64,000 nucleotides of DNA from Litoditis marina. Lineage: Eukaryota > Nematoda > Chromadorea > Rhabditida > Rhabditidae. This document shows, in pieces, positions 19,801 to 31,000 of this stretch. Each line of letters opens with the position of its first letter. The stretch's first letter is position 1. The notes under the pieces were generated by a model. It was not told the DNA's origin and did not search any database. It worked only from the letters and a program-made list of their open reading frames with translations. The position numbers were made by a program, and so were the translations under genes. Location: contig OZ038436.1 of NCBI GenBank assembly GCA_964036275.1, forward strand, positions 14,349,904-14,413,903, read 5' to 3'.

Positions 19801-22800
19801 TCTTAGTTACAGTAGCGGTACTATTGTTTTTGATATGAAAACATTATGAAATCGATTTGCACGCCAATTTTGGGAACTATTGTAGGTATTTCTGATAAGA
19901 TCTCCAGATTCTGAGTTAAACTATCAAAAAATATATGTGAAAAGATTATTGAGAAGTAGCTGGCAGGTTATCGGAAGATATATATATATATATATATACC
20001 TAAAGCTAACGTGATAATTAACAACTTATTAGTTACTAGACTAGTAACAGTCACTTGATAGTTAGTAGTCAATTCAAAGTGAATAGAACTTTCCACAAGA
20101 AGGGGTTACTAACTAGGTCTGAAAACCCTTATCAGAGGCTACTGCCGGCCACATTCGTGTGAGAAATGCGAAAGGAAAATGAAGAATAAACGTTGTAATC
20201 ATGAGTAACCCCTGATTGTGACTAATCTCACATGTGTCATTCGTTAACTGGACATGATAGCAGAAATGTGCAATTCCGTTGCTTCTTAGTCAGACGGAGG
20301 AGTTAGAGCAATGGGGTGAGCATGAGCAAGAAAGCGATTATTAGCACGAGATCCTTATCGTCAAGTTAATTTTACCCCCCAAAATCCAGCAGTTTGAGAA
20401 ACCTTACAGATTCTCCACTAAAGAGGTAAATGACAGCGAAAAAAGAAGGGCAACATTTATTTAGAGCGCTCGTGACACATGTGCATCAATGTTGCTGAAT
20501 CAATACCCATGTTTTGCTAGTATGCCGAGTAAATTGGTTCGGTAGTTAAAACATTGGCACATTGTTGTATATAAATTGTTGATACGTATCACCTATCTGG
20601 TTCGGTTTATGAATCGAAACAAGTAATATGAGAAGACTATGCGAAGAGTATGGTTCGGTAGTGAAAAGGGACTAATTCGCCGGGGGCGGGGGTAGTGTGT
20701 GTGTTTGTGGTGTGCGTTGGTATAGGGTAACTACCGGGCGGGAGAGGATGACTCATACTGACCTCGATGAGCTGCTATAGTTCTCGTCATTCCACTCAGA
20801 CTTTGGCAGCGGGCCAATGGAACTTCACACTGTTCAACTAATAAACTTATCAAAAACATAAGTTTTTTCTGAGGAACTGTCATCCAAACTTTTAAGTCTC
20901 GACGAGAACTGTACAATAGACACACGACCGACACAGGAATCCCTACATCTTCTGAGAATTTGAGATATCTCATGAGACGTTTATACACATCTCACGTACT
21001 TACGGTATGTTGTAATAGCAACTGGATAGAATGTCATCGAAAGTTAGTGAGGTATTGTGAGGTTTTATGAGACTTACTAGATATTGTTACTGCGCCAGAT
21101 CTACGAGCGGGGTAAAAATGAACTAGTTGTGTGTTTGAGTCAGAACTCCATGGATTTTTAAAATTAAGATTTTTCTAAAAATTATTGATAGTCAGTATAA
21201 GATTGGAAATTCAGAAGATTGAAAGTGATACCAGTATTTTTCAGTTAGAATGGATTCAAGGTATGATTGATTGTTTCATTCTTCTCAGTTTTGTTTCGGA
21301 GACACATTTTAAATAAAAGATGAGTCAGCAAAAATTCTGAGAAATGACCCATCAACAACCGTCACCTCGGTATGACTCATTCGCATATTCTTTTTTTGCC
21401 TGCATCTTGTTCACAGCCCAGGATTTATTCTCAGCTACATTCAACAATCTAGTGGCAATATCGAATTTCGAAAATCAGATTTTGTATCATCTTCCATGAC
21501 TTTACAATCACAAACTGACAAACTACCTCAGCAAGTTTTGATACTTTTCAGTAATCAGTCAAAGTCTCTCTTTTCTCTTATCAACCTCGCAGATTGTTTC
21601 GAAGGGTGGCCAATTTCTGTGTGTTGTCATAATTGCTCAGAATTGAAAATGATTCGGAATATGTGTTGATAGAACATTCTATAAATGGAATAAACACATC
21701 GGCAATTTTAACGTAAAGACTTAAATCAATGAGTTAAATCAAATAAAGTTCGACTTTGAAGACGTCCCACCATGATCTACCGTACCTATCCGTATTTTCA
21801 AGACAAGTGATCCTACCACGATCTACCGTACTTACCCGAATTTTGCCGTATTTTTTAGAGAATTGGTCCTGCCACAATCCATCGTACTCTACCGTAATTT
21901 CAAGAAAAATAGTCCTGCCACGATATATACCGTATGTTGAATACAAGTGGTCCCGCCACGCGATACCGTACTCACCCGTATTCTTCCCGCATATTTGAAT
22001 GTGTCTGTGATAGGGCGACAGAGGAGGACCGCGACCGTCCGTCTGACATATTGTCCGTGGAGTCCTCTGAAAGCACCGTCTCCTGCTTGATCTCTATCTG
22101 GAATGGATATATTGATATAAACATCATGAACTATCTTACAAAGAGGTTGATGTGTTCCACAAGAGATATTCCGAGTATGCAGAGACGAAGATATCTGGAG
22201 GGCAGTCAAGGAACACCATTTCGTAACCATTTCAAGTGATCTAATAAATCTTGAATCTTGAAATCTTGAATCTTGAACAAATCTAACATTTGAGTTGTAT
22301 CTTGGTCTTAACTAACAGCAGTTTTCTGGAGTTCAGACTGGGGAGTCATGGAATCAAACTACAAACACATCAGAGCACCGTAATAAATGCCTATACCGGA
22401 ACTCATCAAAGAAGCATGGTAAATTTTCGTCACAGGAATTTCTTTTTCATGGAACCAATTTTCTTCTTCGTACGAGCATCTCATAAGCGAGTTCGCCTTC
22501 CGCTCATAGTCTCAACTATGTACGGTCGTATCCCCAATGAGCAATGAGCAGATTGCTGCCATACTTCAGTTAATAGTTCTGCGTAAATGGAATGAAATAT
22601 TAACCAAACTTTCTTATGTTACGAAATGTGTTAAAGGGGGGCAGAAAGGAAAGCTAGTTTAGGTACCCCGGGGTACCTAAACATAACGTTGCGCGCGCCA
22701 AAACAGGCAAACACGTGTCAACCGTGTGCAAATTAGGTTCGTTATTTTGAATTAAAAGTTATACTTATCGGTTTCTCTTGATAAGCTCTTTCATATTAAC

Positions 22801-25800
22801 TTTCCTTTCTGTCCCCCTTTAACCTTTTATTCAGAATTATCGTGCGACTCAGGTGCGTCTCTCTCTTCTCACTTGCACATGAACGGCAGAGTGTGACAGG
22901 AATAGATCAGTTTTTTTCACAATTCAGAGGACTTTTGCTTACCCTTGGAGGCTCTACCCTTGGCTCCGGTTCCGCTGGTTTTTCTATGATAATTGAGGTA
23001 TTGGCTGAGGTGGGTGTCATCTGGGAACTGCACGGTATCGTGGGAAGGGGCGGGCCGGGGAAGATGGAGAAGGGCGAGGGGAGGCCCGGATTGGACGTCG
23101 GGATGCCGCCGCCGCTGCCGCTCGGCGTCGGCAACAACGCCTGCATGATGGCGTTCATGTCACTGAAATGAAGCAGTAGAAGATATGATTGATAAGAACA
23201 GTAAAAAGTTCTTCTGCATAAAATTATAACAAAGCTCATACAAGTATAGAAATACAACTTGCAAAATATATGCCAAATTTTGCAGACAACATTTTAACAA
23301 CTACTTTAGTGCAAGCAAAAATTGCCATGAGGTCTGCTCATTGGTTGTGATGAAAATGTAACGCGAAACTATGAACCATTTCACAACTTTTTTCTGTCGA
23401 AAAATGACAACTTGAGAGTATGGAGGTCACTCAGACAATTCCCAGCCAATTGGCCAGCCACTTTTTTATTGGCTGAGCGAGAGAGTGTGCAGGTCAGAGA
23501 GACCCAGATGTCTGCGGCCTCATTGACCTGCACACTCTCTCGCTTTTGTAGCTGGCCAATCGAAGAAAATTGGCGCCAATCGTTCTAAGCAGAATGTACA
23601 TGCCCTATATGAGTCGCTCGTTTCATAGCAACCCTATACGGAGTATGTCGTTCTATCCCGCTGTGTTTGTAGTTTGATCCCACTACTTTTCGGTAAAAAA
23701 TTAAGAACTATGAGTGTATCCCGATCAGACTACAACGATGGTTCGGTCATTCCCTATACCTGGAATTGGTAGGAGTGGCGGCGAAAGGACTCCTCAACTC
23801 TGTTGAACTGATCAGGGCCGGAACGAGGGTAGGGGAGAGAAGGGTCGTCTTGCGACTGTCAAAGTTGTTCATCGCGTGAACGCTCCTCAACGCGTCTGGA
23901 AAATCAATACATAAACCAAGTCTATTATGTAGTTGCATCTCGACATACACCATGGTTTACGAATGTCGGTCCAAATCCAAGTTAGGTAGAAATTTTAGAT
24001 TACATGACTCTTATAAAGATTAGATACCCTTTTCCACATCAACGGCTCAAACTGAAAGGGAATCGCTAAAACCTAGTTTTCACATCATTGCGTAACAAAA
24101 AAAGAAAATGGTCAGCCATCTACTGGAAAATATGTAATTACACTTATGAAATTGTGCTCAGAAATAAGGAGGAGGGTCAACATAATTTTTAGTACATCTT
24201 TCGAGCATCAATATTTTGAACACACTTCCGAATTCAGATGCACGCAAGAAAAAAACTCACCAAAAAATCCCTGAGCATACTGTTTTTGTGCAGCCGAAAT
24301 GTCTGCTAACCCGGGCGTCAAATCTGGAATAAAAGAAGTTCTCTCTGTTTCTCTGGCAATTTCACTGTTGACCTACCTAGTCATGTTCGTGGTGTGTTCG
24401 CAGAAAGTTCGGTTAGGTTAGGTTGCAACTTTTTAATCTTTGCTGAGGTACCTCACACCGTGACAAAGTTTTCGAGTGTGTAGTGTGTACCATCATTTGA
24501 CAAAACAACCGGGGAAAACTGAGCTAACTTGATAGTAAAAAACACCAGTCATAATTTATGGTACCCAAACTATGTTTGTGAGATTGGCATAACTAACCGA
24601 GCGCGGGATTACTGGGCGGGTTTTCCAATCGTGTTGCTTCCAAACCATCTGAAATCGAAGAGATGAATGAATTAAGTTTTTGGAAATTCCGTGTTAATTC
24701 GGAAACGTTTCAGGGGAATCGGATGTTTGTCAGATCATACAACAAAGAACACAGCTAAAATCCTTCCAACTGACCATGTACTGAAGCGATAGAAGCCGTT
24801 CTTATCTGTGTTTGTAGTTTGATCCCAGTAAATTTCACTCGGATTTCAAGATTTCTCCTATTTAGGGAATGCAAACTACAACCCAGATTTACCTGCTATT
24901 ATATCAAAGTACTCATTCAGTTTGCTTTTCCCTCACTTCGCTCTAAAAATGATATATGAGCGAAACTTCGTTTCCAAAATTGTATGGATCTTTTTTTCTA
25001 TAGGACTTTCTAGGAAGGAGGATATGCGACAACGATTGTTTCCTTACACTCTGCCGTGTATCTAGTTTGATCCCGGAGCAGTCAGAATGTTACATTCTTA
25101 AATTCTTCTGTGTGCGATAGTTCTTACTATAATTCGAAAAAGTGATTACCCTAAATGAACAATTACATCATCTTATCCTTTCGTCATGTGGTTCACTGTT
25201 TTTCTATAAAGTGTTCTAATCTCCACAACAAAAAAATAATTTTGCCAATTATTCTACACTAAATTGAGCTAGTTATACGTCATTCAAAAATGACTCAATC
25301 GATGTAGAATATTCTAGTAGCCCACGAGATACTTACGTAAAACTTGAAGAAGGTTGACCACATATTTTATTACAGTACGTTTTCGAATTACCTATGTAGA
25401 TCCTGCAGTAAATATCAAAAGAAAGCGTCACATCTTTAATGTAAAGAACCCAAGCAAACACACAAAAAAATAATTGCAGTACATGTTCTCAATTTGATCG
25501 TCATGTATACGTAAGACATCGTAAAATCGCGGCAGCCACATGTTGCATAAAATTTAAATTTGGGACTGACATATAATTAAACCTTTGTCCTCTACCGATG
25601 TCAACAGTTTCTGCTCTGAGATATTTCACGTAAAAGTTAGATCGTTCTTCATAACAAGTACTAAGCTAGCATTATTTCCACCAGTTCACAACTTCTCGAT
25701 GCAATTACTAAACAATAACAAATGTATTTTTGAGTTGGCCGGTAGCGTTTGCACTGTAAACATTCACTAAGAGACAACACTTACAAACTGTTTGCTACTT

Positions 25801-27785
25801 CGTAAACTGTACTTGATACATAATACAGCACCGCGAAATGTGAATAAACGTGTTGAATGAGTTTTTATTCGGGTTTATGGGTGTTAAACGTCCACTTTTA
25901 TATTTAGACAGTTATAGTCTCCATCAGTTCTACGTGAAGAACACGTGACACAGTAAACTTTCTACGTCCCTCTCCACTTTTAATATCTAACATGTAAGAG
26001 TTAGTGTGGTAGCTGGTAACTGTATTGGGCCTTTCAAAAACCCCATAAATGAAAACCCGATACTTTAATCTGCTCAATATTGGTGATTGGACCATTATGT
26101 TAGGATGACACATGTTTTGCGATGAATGGCGAGACAAAATGATTCAGAATGCATGAATCAAGAAACCCTTGAACTCAATAACGGGAGAATTTATATATCC
26201 GCAGGGTATCTACGTCACTCAAATCTCAAACTGATTACAAAATTCAGACAGCGGACAGCGCTCAAAATGGAAGAAAGAGAACTGGTGTCATCGCCAAACT
26301 TTAGCACTTTCTTGACTCACAAGAAAATAAAACGCAGATTGAAATCAATAGAACGTAAATAATAAGACATGTGATAGGAATTATTGAAGATACTCTCTCA
26401 AATGAAAGATAGTTTCTGTTCAATTCGTAGAGCAACCCAATATTTTCCTCGCGTCCCCCATATAATTTTCGTTCGTCATTAGTTATACTACCCTCTCTTT
26501 CTCACGTGGGTGTCGAGTGCGAAGTACTTCAATTATTCGGGTGTTGCCGGTCTTTCGCGCGCCAATTCCGACTTTAAATAATGCATTATAAAGAAACTGG
26601 ACGAGAAATTGAATGAACGTGAAGGTTTTATATGAACATTCAGAAGTTTTGATTTTCGTTTTGCTGTCAATTATAACGTGATGAACACGTTTCGGTCACG
26701 TTTTTGAGAAAAGTACATGCAGCGTAGCATACGGAATTACCAAATGTGGGTTGTAGTTCTGTTGGAACACAGAATAACAGTCTAATTCAAGTTTTAGAGT
26801 AGTGGAATCAAACTACAAACACAGTGGGGCAGCGCGTCATTCACCGTATGAACCTACTTTGGAATGAGTAACCTCTATCCCCGATTTTCACCTAAAAGGC
26901 TAGTTCCCTAACATTCTAAGTTACGCATGTTTTCTCAAAGACTCTAGCAGACCAGTTCTAGAAATAAATATTATCGTCTGCCTCCCCGATATTCTTTGTT
27001 AGCATCCAAGCGCAAAATACTCGAATACCGGCAACTTTGGCCTTTTTCCAAGATTTTCGGACAAATGGACACTTTAATCACTAATGAATCATATTATGCG
27101 ACACGCTGTTTCATAAACACTAATTTCGCAGTCCGCGCATAATAAATGACACCTGCAAAAACCGTGCGGTAGCGGCAAAAAACCGTGCGGTAACGGCTAA
27201 AAAGCGTGCGTTGATGACCATAAACCTCATGCCGGGCGAGAAAAACTCGTCACCCCCATGCCGTTGTAATACAATATGGGCAAATCAGGCGCGTTACGCT
27301 AGCAAATGAACAGGTTTTTTGGCGCCGCGGCCAGAACGTCTCACGCGGGAGAGAGCGGTATACTTGACTAGCTTATCGCTGGCTATCTAGATCAGACATT
27401 GATTACTTTCGGAATCTGGTCACTGTTGCTCGTATTACAGCAGATCTCCAAGACACTCAACTACTGGAAACAGAGCCAAAAATACATCAATATCGGAGAG
27501 AAAAACAATTGACAATGAAGAAAACACTTTCCAATCGATACAAAAACACATTTAAGAATACTTTAAACATAGATTATATCATTTAGTAAATGAAAACTTC
27601 GATTTTCGCATTTTGATATGGTTTTTATCAATATTTCATTGTTATTACAGTAATAATAATAGTGTATTTGGTATCGTTGGAAAGCACTTTCAGAGTACGG
27701 TAACCGGCTTACCATTAGTCACCGGCGACTTGAGGTCCAGGCTGAGAGTGCCGATCTTCTGACGAAATGCGCCCTCCGAGTTCAT
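13058..27785 (-). CDS. jun-1: Jun-family (AP-1) bZIP transcription factor, long isoform
   Basis: Jun proteins bind TGA(C/G)TCA as bZIP dimers, usually with Fos. Exons in transcript order: 27785-27713, 24648-24598, 24323-24261, 23895-23760, 23162-22943, 22097-21976, 16880 (or 16877)-16761, 14156-14039 and 13192-13058 (TGA). All phases match, giving about 335 aa. The basic region is ERKRARNRQAASKCRQKKMD (N..AAS.CR signature). The zipper follows (RGQNLDAELQRLHGTLQQLQ) and the protein ends in HAARGSCPSHMSS, matching the H..(S/A)GC tail of Jun proteins. Upstream, AQKQYAQGFFDALRSVHAMN corresponds to the EQEGFA.GFV.AL..LH segment of Jun. IKQE in the sixth exon fits a sumoylation motif, and several S/T-P sites could be MAPK targets (inference). 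A 12-nt exon at 20774-20763 would keep the frame but is doubtful. The symbol is by resemblance to the nematode gene. Confidence 0.85.
14577..14816 (+). mobile_element. tRNA-derived SINE
   Basis: A tRNA-like head has an A box TGGTCGACTGG (14579-14589) and a B box GGTTCGATCCC (14620-14630) about 41 bp apart. An unrelated body of about 150 bp and a terminal (TTA)n tail follow. An intact polymerase III promoter with a simple-repeat tail is the SINE layout. The head does not fold as a functional tRNA by eye. It lies in the Jun intron, antisense to Jun. Confidence 0.7.
15545..15568 (+). repeat. run of 24 guanines
   Basis: A homopolymer G tract in the Jun intron, capable of forming a G-quadruplex. 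Nematodes such as Caenorhabditis keep such tracts, protected by the DOG-1/FANCJ helicase. Shorter G runs are at about 6136, 6327, 15806, 17299 and 33501. Confidence 0.97.
16928..16935 (-). promoter_or_regulatory. TATA-like box of internal Jun promoter
   Basis: On the minus strand this reads ATTATATAGG. It is 76 bp upstream of the in-frame ATG at 16852, leaving about 46 bp of 5' UTR if transcription starts 30 bp downstream. Confidence 0.5.
16991..16997 (-). promoter_or_regulatory. consensus AP-1 site (TGAGTCA) upstream of internal TATA box
   Basis: Exact AP-1 heptamer about 56-63 bp upstream of the TATA-like box. Vertebrate c-Jun is known to activate its own promoter through such a site; the same loop here is inference. 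Confidence 0.6.
17040..17370. repeat. 330-bp purine-rich tract
   Basis: The plus strand is almost entirely A and G (GAGAGGG, GAAAGAG words). The Jun sense strand is therefore a CT-rich tract directly upstream of the internal promoter. The long open frames across it on both strands are compositional. Confidence 0.85.
17460..18180. repeat. degenerate tandem array, five units of about 120-160 bp
   Basis: Units start near 17460, 17605, 17760, 17875 and 18040 with GAAGTGAAG...GATCGGTTTCCGGAAAATGCTA. Most continue with TTGTAGTTTGATCTCAGTTG and TGCACTGCACAA. The second half resembles the TTTGTAGTTTGATCCC foldback family. Confidence 0.75.
20747..20753. promoter_or_regulatory. AP-1 heptamer next to GC-rich intronic block
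   Basis: TGACTCA just beside a GC-rich patch (20680-20745, with a GGGGGCGGGGG box) in the large Jun intron. It may be an intronic regulatory element. Confidence 0.4.
20776..21090. mobile_element. CTATAGTTC-family inverted-repeat element, diverged copy
   Basis: The left end TATAGTTCTCGTCATTCCAC and the following TTGGCAGCGGGCCAATG match the ends at 33999-34233. The right end (about 21035-21090, GAAAGTTAGTGAGGT...GAGAC-like) is diverged and its limit approximate. Confidence 0.55.
21770..21975. repeat. tandem repeat adjoining a Jun splice donor
   Basis: About four units of 45-60 bp. On the Jun sense strand they read TACGGGTAAGTACGGTAGAT, CGTGG(T/C)AGGACC, then a short A/T-rich stretch. The first unit supplies the predicted GTGAGT donor of the exon ending at 21976, so the donor itself is repeated downstream (for example at about 21830-21842). 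Confidence 0.75.
22631..22822. mobile_element. TTAA-ended inverted-repeat element with central palindrome (family D)
   Basis: The ends TTAAAGGGGGGCAGAAAGGA and the complement TCCTTTCTGTCCCCCTTTAA form a 23-bp inverted repeat with one mismatch. Near the left arm, positions 22657-22682 are a perfect 26-bp palindrome centred on CCCGGG. It sits in a Jun intron and is non-coding. Confidence 0.85.
23477..23543. repeat. 20-bp perfect inverted repeat (hairpin)
   Basis: The arms GCGAGAGAGTGTGCAGGTCA (23477-23496) and TGACCTGCACACTCTCTCGC (23524-23543) pair completely around a 27-nt loop. Outer TTGGC/GCCAA words suggest that the foldback extends imperfectly to about 23430-23575. It lies in a Jun intron. 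Confidence 0.85.
23659..23735. repeat. TTTGTAGTTTGATCCC foldback, Jun intron copy 1
   Basis: TGTGTTTGTAGTTTGATCCC faces CCGATCAGACTACAACG about 40 bp downstream. Confidence 0.75.
24807..24886. repeat. TTTGTAGTTTGATCCC foldback, Jun intron copy 2
   Basis: TGTGTTTGTAGTTTGATCCC faces GGGAATGCAAACTACAACCC. Confidence 0.75.
26744..26824. repeat. TTTGTAGTTTGATCCC foldback, Jun intron copy 3
   Basis: GTGGGTTGTAGTTCTGTTGG faces GTGGAATCAAACTACAAACA, in the opposite relative strength to the other copies. Confidence 0.7.
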
Positions 27786-27786
27786 G

Positions 27787-27793
27787 TGAGTCA
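27787..27793 (-). promoter_or_regulatory. AP-1 heptamer directly before the Jun start codon
   Basis: TGACTCA ends two bases (written as TGACTCAC ATG on the minus strand) before the predicted ATG at 27785. It could bind Jun itself or simply be leader sequence. Confidence 0.45.
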
Positions 27794-27814
27794 ATCGAGA
27801 AGGGGGCGCTGATT

Positions 27815-28030
27815 CACTCGGGCTGGTTGGCCGCGGCGCAGGCTGAATCACTGGTTGTCTCGGCTAGATCGATGAGTCGACTGCCGCGCGCGACGCCGCC
27901 CGCGGCACCCGCCAACAGTGGCCGGGCGTCGCGCGCGGCCGAAACCCGTCGCGCGGCTCGAAAGACAATGGTCTTTCGGCTACGGTATTGATAAGCCACG
28001 AAATGGGATTGGCCGCCCGCTGACAGTTTG
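27815..28030. other. GC-rich island with CG inverted repeat upstream of Jun
   Basis: Strikingly CpG-rich in AT-rich surroundings. GCCGCGCGCGACGCC (about 27882-27898) is repeated inverted as GGCGTCGCGCGCGGC (about 27925-27940). It is a candidate core promoter or 5' UTR of the long Jun transcript, or another foldback element. The open frames here are compositional. Confidence 0.5.
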
Positions 28031-31000
28031 GGCGCAATCACGAAATATTGATGAAAATCAGTGATAATTTGAAAACTTACACTTTAGCACTGTTTGTCAT
28101 TTGAGAATCTAGATGTTAATTATCTAGATGTAAATCCAAAAGTCACGTGAAACGTGAAAAAACTTCTTCCATTGTTCATTCTTGAATTATGATGTGTTCC
28201 CACGTTTTACGCGACCATGGCATCGGCTTACAAAGTCACATGATTTAGCAAAATTTGACAATTTTTAATTTGTGTGCATTTTTCACTTTTTACGTGACTA
28301 GGTAGTTGACTATGAGTATTGATGTGAATCACGATCAATGACTCTAATGCATAACACAGAACACAAAACAAACAAAGGGGGACTGCAAACTGTTGAGTAT
28401 GTATGATTGAGTAAATAATGTGATAAATGACAAAGTAGCCGGGTTTCATGCAAGTAAACATGGTGGGAGTGTAAATGGGAACGGAAATATAGAGAGAAAT
28501 AGAGACAAAGATAGGAGGGAAAGAGATATATATAAGAGGGGTGAGAGAGAAAGAGTGAGATAAAAGAAGAAAATAGGGTGTATATTTAATTTTAGTAATA
28601 TGTGAATGTGAAGTGATGTTTAGTTTATTCGTATATACGACCTACAAAAGTGGAAAGAGGGGGTGAGAAAGAGGGAGGTACGGAGAGGAAAGAGAAAGAC
28701 AGATAGAACAGGTAAAACGAAAAACTAATTTATACAGATAAGAAGACGACCACACTATATAATTTTGAATTTCAGCGAAATGGAACATGTGAAACCTGCC
28801 CAGAGACAGAGGTGTAAGGAATTCTTGAGTTGAGTTTTTTTAAAGTTTGAACAGTTGGAAAATTAAAATCATTTTAAACAACGTCAAAAATGTACAAGGA
28901 TTTAGTTCTCAGATTTGCACAAAAAACATCCAGACAAATTGTGACAAGAATAATCTGATTGCGAAACTGTAGTTCATAGTGCACAACTCTATCTGTAGAA
29001 AGATAAGCTTTTCAAACATTTCTACCCGGATCTAAACATTAAATCTCAGCCAAATGTTGCTATTTCAACGTTTTTCCTCTTAATTGTTCATCAGACAATC
29101 AGATGAAGTCTAATTTGACAGAGTATGTAATGACCGAAGTTGATATGCCATCAGACTTCATTATACACCTGTTGCTAGGGGGGATGCTGAGAAACACTAG
29201 GACGGTAATTGCAGAAAAGGTGCTCGATACCAAAAACATGTAATTTGGTAATCGCGGAAAGTTTAATTCCCTTCCATTTGTGACACCTCATGGTACGCAA
29301 TATTGAGTGGGCCAATAATAAATGAAACATGATTAGTCTTCTCTTTCTCTTCCGCGTACGTTTAAGAACAAAAATGTGAGCATTTTATTATTTTATATTT
29401 ATTATTATTTTATTTATTTATTATTCTTTGAATTATTTATTGTTTTTTTGAATTATTTATTATTTTTTGAAACTATTATTACAGGTAACTCCACAACACA
29501 CCCGTTTCCGAACTCATGTCACAAGCTTATTGGGGTCCTAGACGAAATGTTACATATTGGATATTGTTTTGATCTGCGCAGTTCGTAGTTCGATTCAGCT
29601 GCGTACTAGTTGTAATTCGGTTATAATGTGTATAAAAATGTAACTAAAATTTGGATCATATCCCGAGGCTCCTATACACACAGCGGTCCTACAGGGATAG
29701 AGGTCACCCCAGATACTTACAATACATTTTTGTGTCTTCCTAGTGAATTCACCGATGACCTGTAAGATACGTGAAAACGTGCTGCAGTTTTTGAAGTCAA
29801 TAGGAAAAAAATTTATATAAAAGCTTTTTTGGAACAATTAGCCTTTTTGATCAACATAAATCTGTCGCGTTACTATGAAACGAACATTCTCGTATTCAAT
29901 CATGCGGTGAGACATGAGTGAATCTGCTGATGTAACAAATCATAGTTACTGATAAGAAGTAATACTTATCAATCAATAATTGATATCACCTAGGTCTCAT
30001 CGTTGTACTCATTCAGACGATATAATTATAGTATAACATTCAACATAATTATACTGCCGGTGTGTGGATACATTGACATTCTCCATCAGACATAGGAAGT
30101 GGGTAGATCAAATTATAAATGTGGAAGATTGTAGTTTGGTCTACATACACAGTACACTGCCAATAAGTTGCAAATGTAATAAAGTTGTAATTCAATCTGT
30201 ATACACAACATAGTTTCGGTTTTGATTCAAACACCATGGGATCAAACTACAAACACACTATAGTTCGTTTCACCAATCGATGACTTTCTACAGTAATCTT
30301 TCGAATATTCAAACGCATTTATCTAATCAACAAACAGAATTTTAGATTCACTGCTCAGTATGACTGTAGTACCCAAAGTGGAAAACGAAATCACAAAGTT
30401 TGAACTATGTACAACACCTACAAGATATGATAAATTCACCTAAAAGTTTTATAATCTTACTGTAGAGGGCTATTGTTTCGTGAAACAGACTATATAATAG
30501 TTCGATATGAACCGTTTTATCATTGCCCTTTCTAGCGCCCCTATTCCGACAATCTGTATAGTCTTTTCATTCCTACTGAGACTCCTACAGTAGAACTTCG
30601 AAACTTCCAAGCCGCTTTTCTCACTTAATTTTGATCGGAAAGGTGGAGGATTTTTGCAACTCACTCTCCTTCTTAGGTATAGTTAATATACAAGAGGATT
30701 TTGGATGAACTCAATTTTCAGCTTCACAACAGTCTTCGGAAAGTTGGTGAGGTTACTTCAAGAGTCTCAGTAGGAATGGTGTGAACTATAACTGGTCCAG
30801 TTCACACAGAAGAATTCTGGGTCGGTTAACATACTGCTTCAGTTGCCCTTTGTTGTTAGCGTTAAAAATTGCAATGCACGAGCTTGCATTCTCATTGAGC
30901 TTTCCAAAATCTGAGAGCACAAATGCCAAAAACATACTGTAAGAAGAGTAACACATACAAACAAGCGGTATAAGATACACACAACAAGTATGTCTACATT

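Larger units (their letters stand above)
16881..21975. other. Jun intron, 5.1 kb, with promoter and repeat arrays
   Basis: Holds the internal promoter (16900-17000), a purine-rich tract (17040-17370), a degenerate tandem array (17460-18180) and a member of the CTATAGTTC family (20776 to about 21090). A tandem array also adjoins the exon border (21770-21975). AP-1 heptamers are at 18471, 19401, 20747, 21136, 21321 and 21373. No further exon is clear except the doubtful 12-nt one at 20763-20774. Confidence 0.6.
24649..27712. other. first Jun intron, 3.1 kb
   Basis: Contains two foldbacks (24807, 26744), AP-1 heptamers at 25291 and 26313, and a 20-21 bp repeated CCGTGCGGTA unit near 27165-27225. 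I see no exon. Confidence 0.6.

Noticed and set aside
27767..28041. Overlapping Ala/Arg-rich open frames upstream of Jun
   Set aside because: Compositional effect of the GC-rich island; the Jun start exon uses a different frame with a proper donor.
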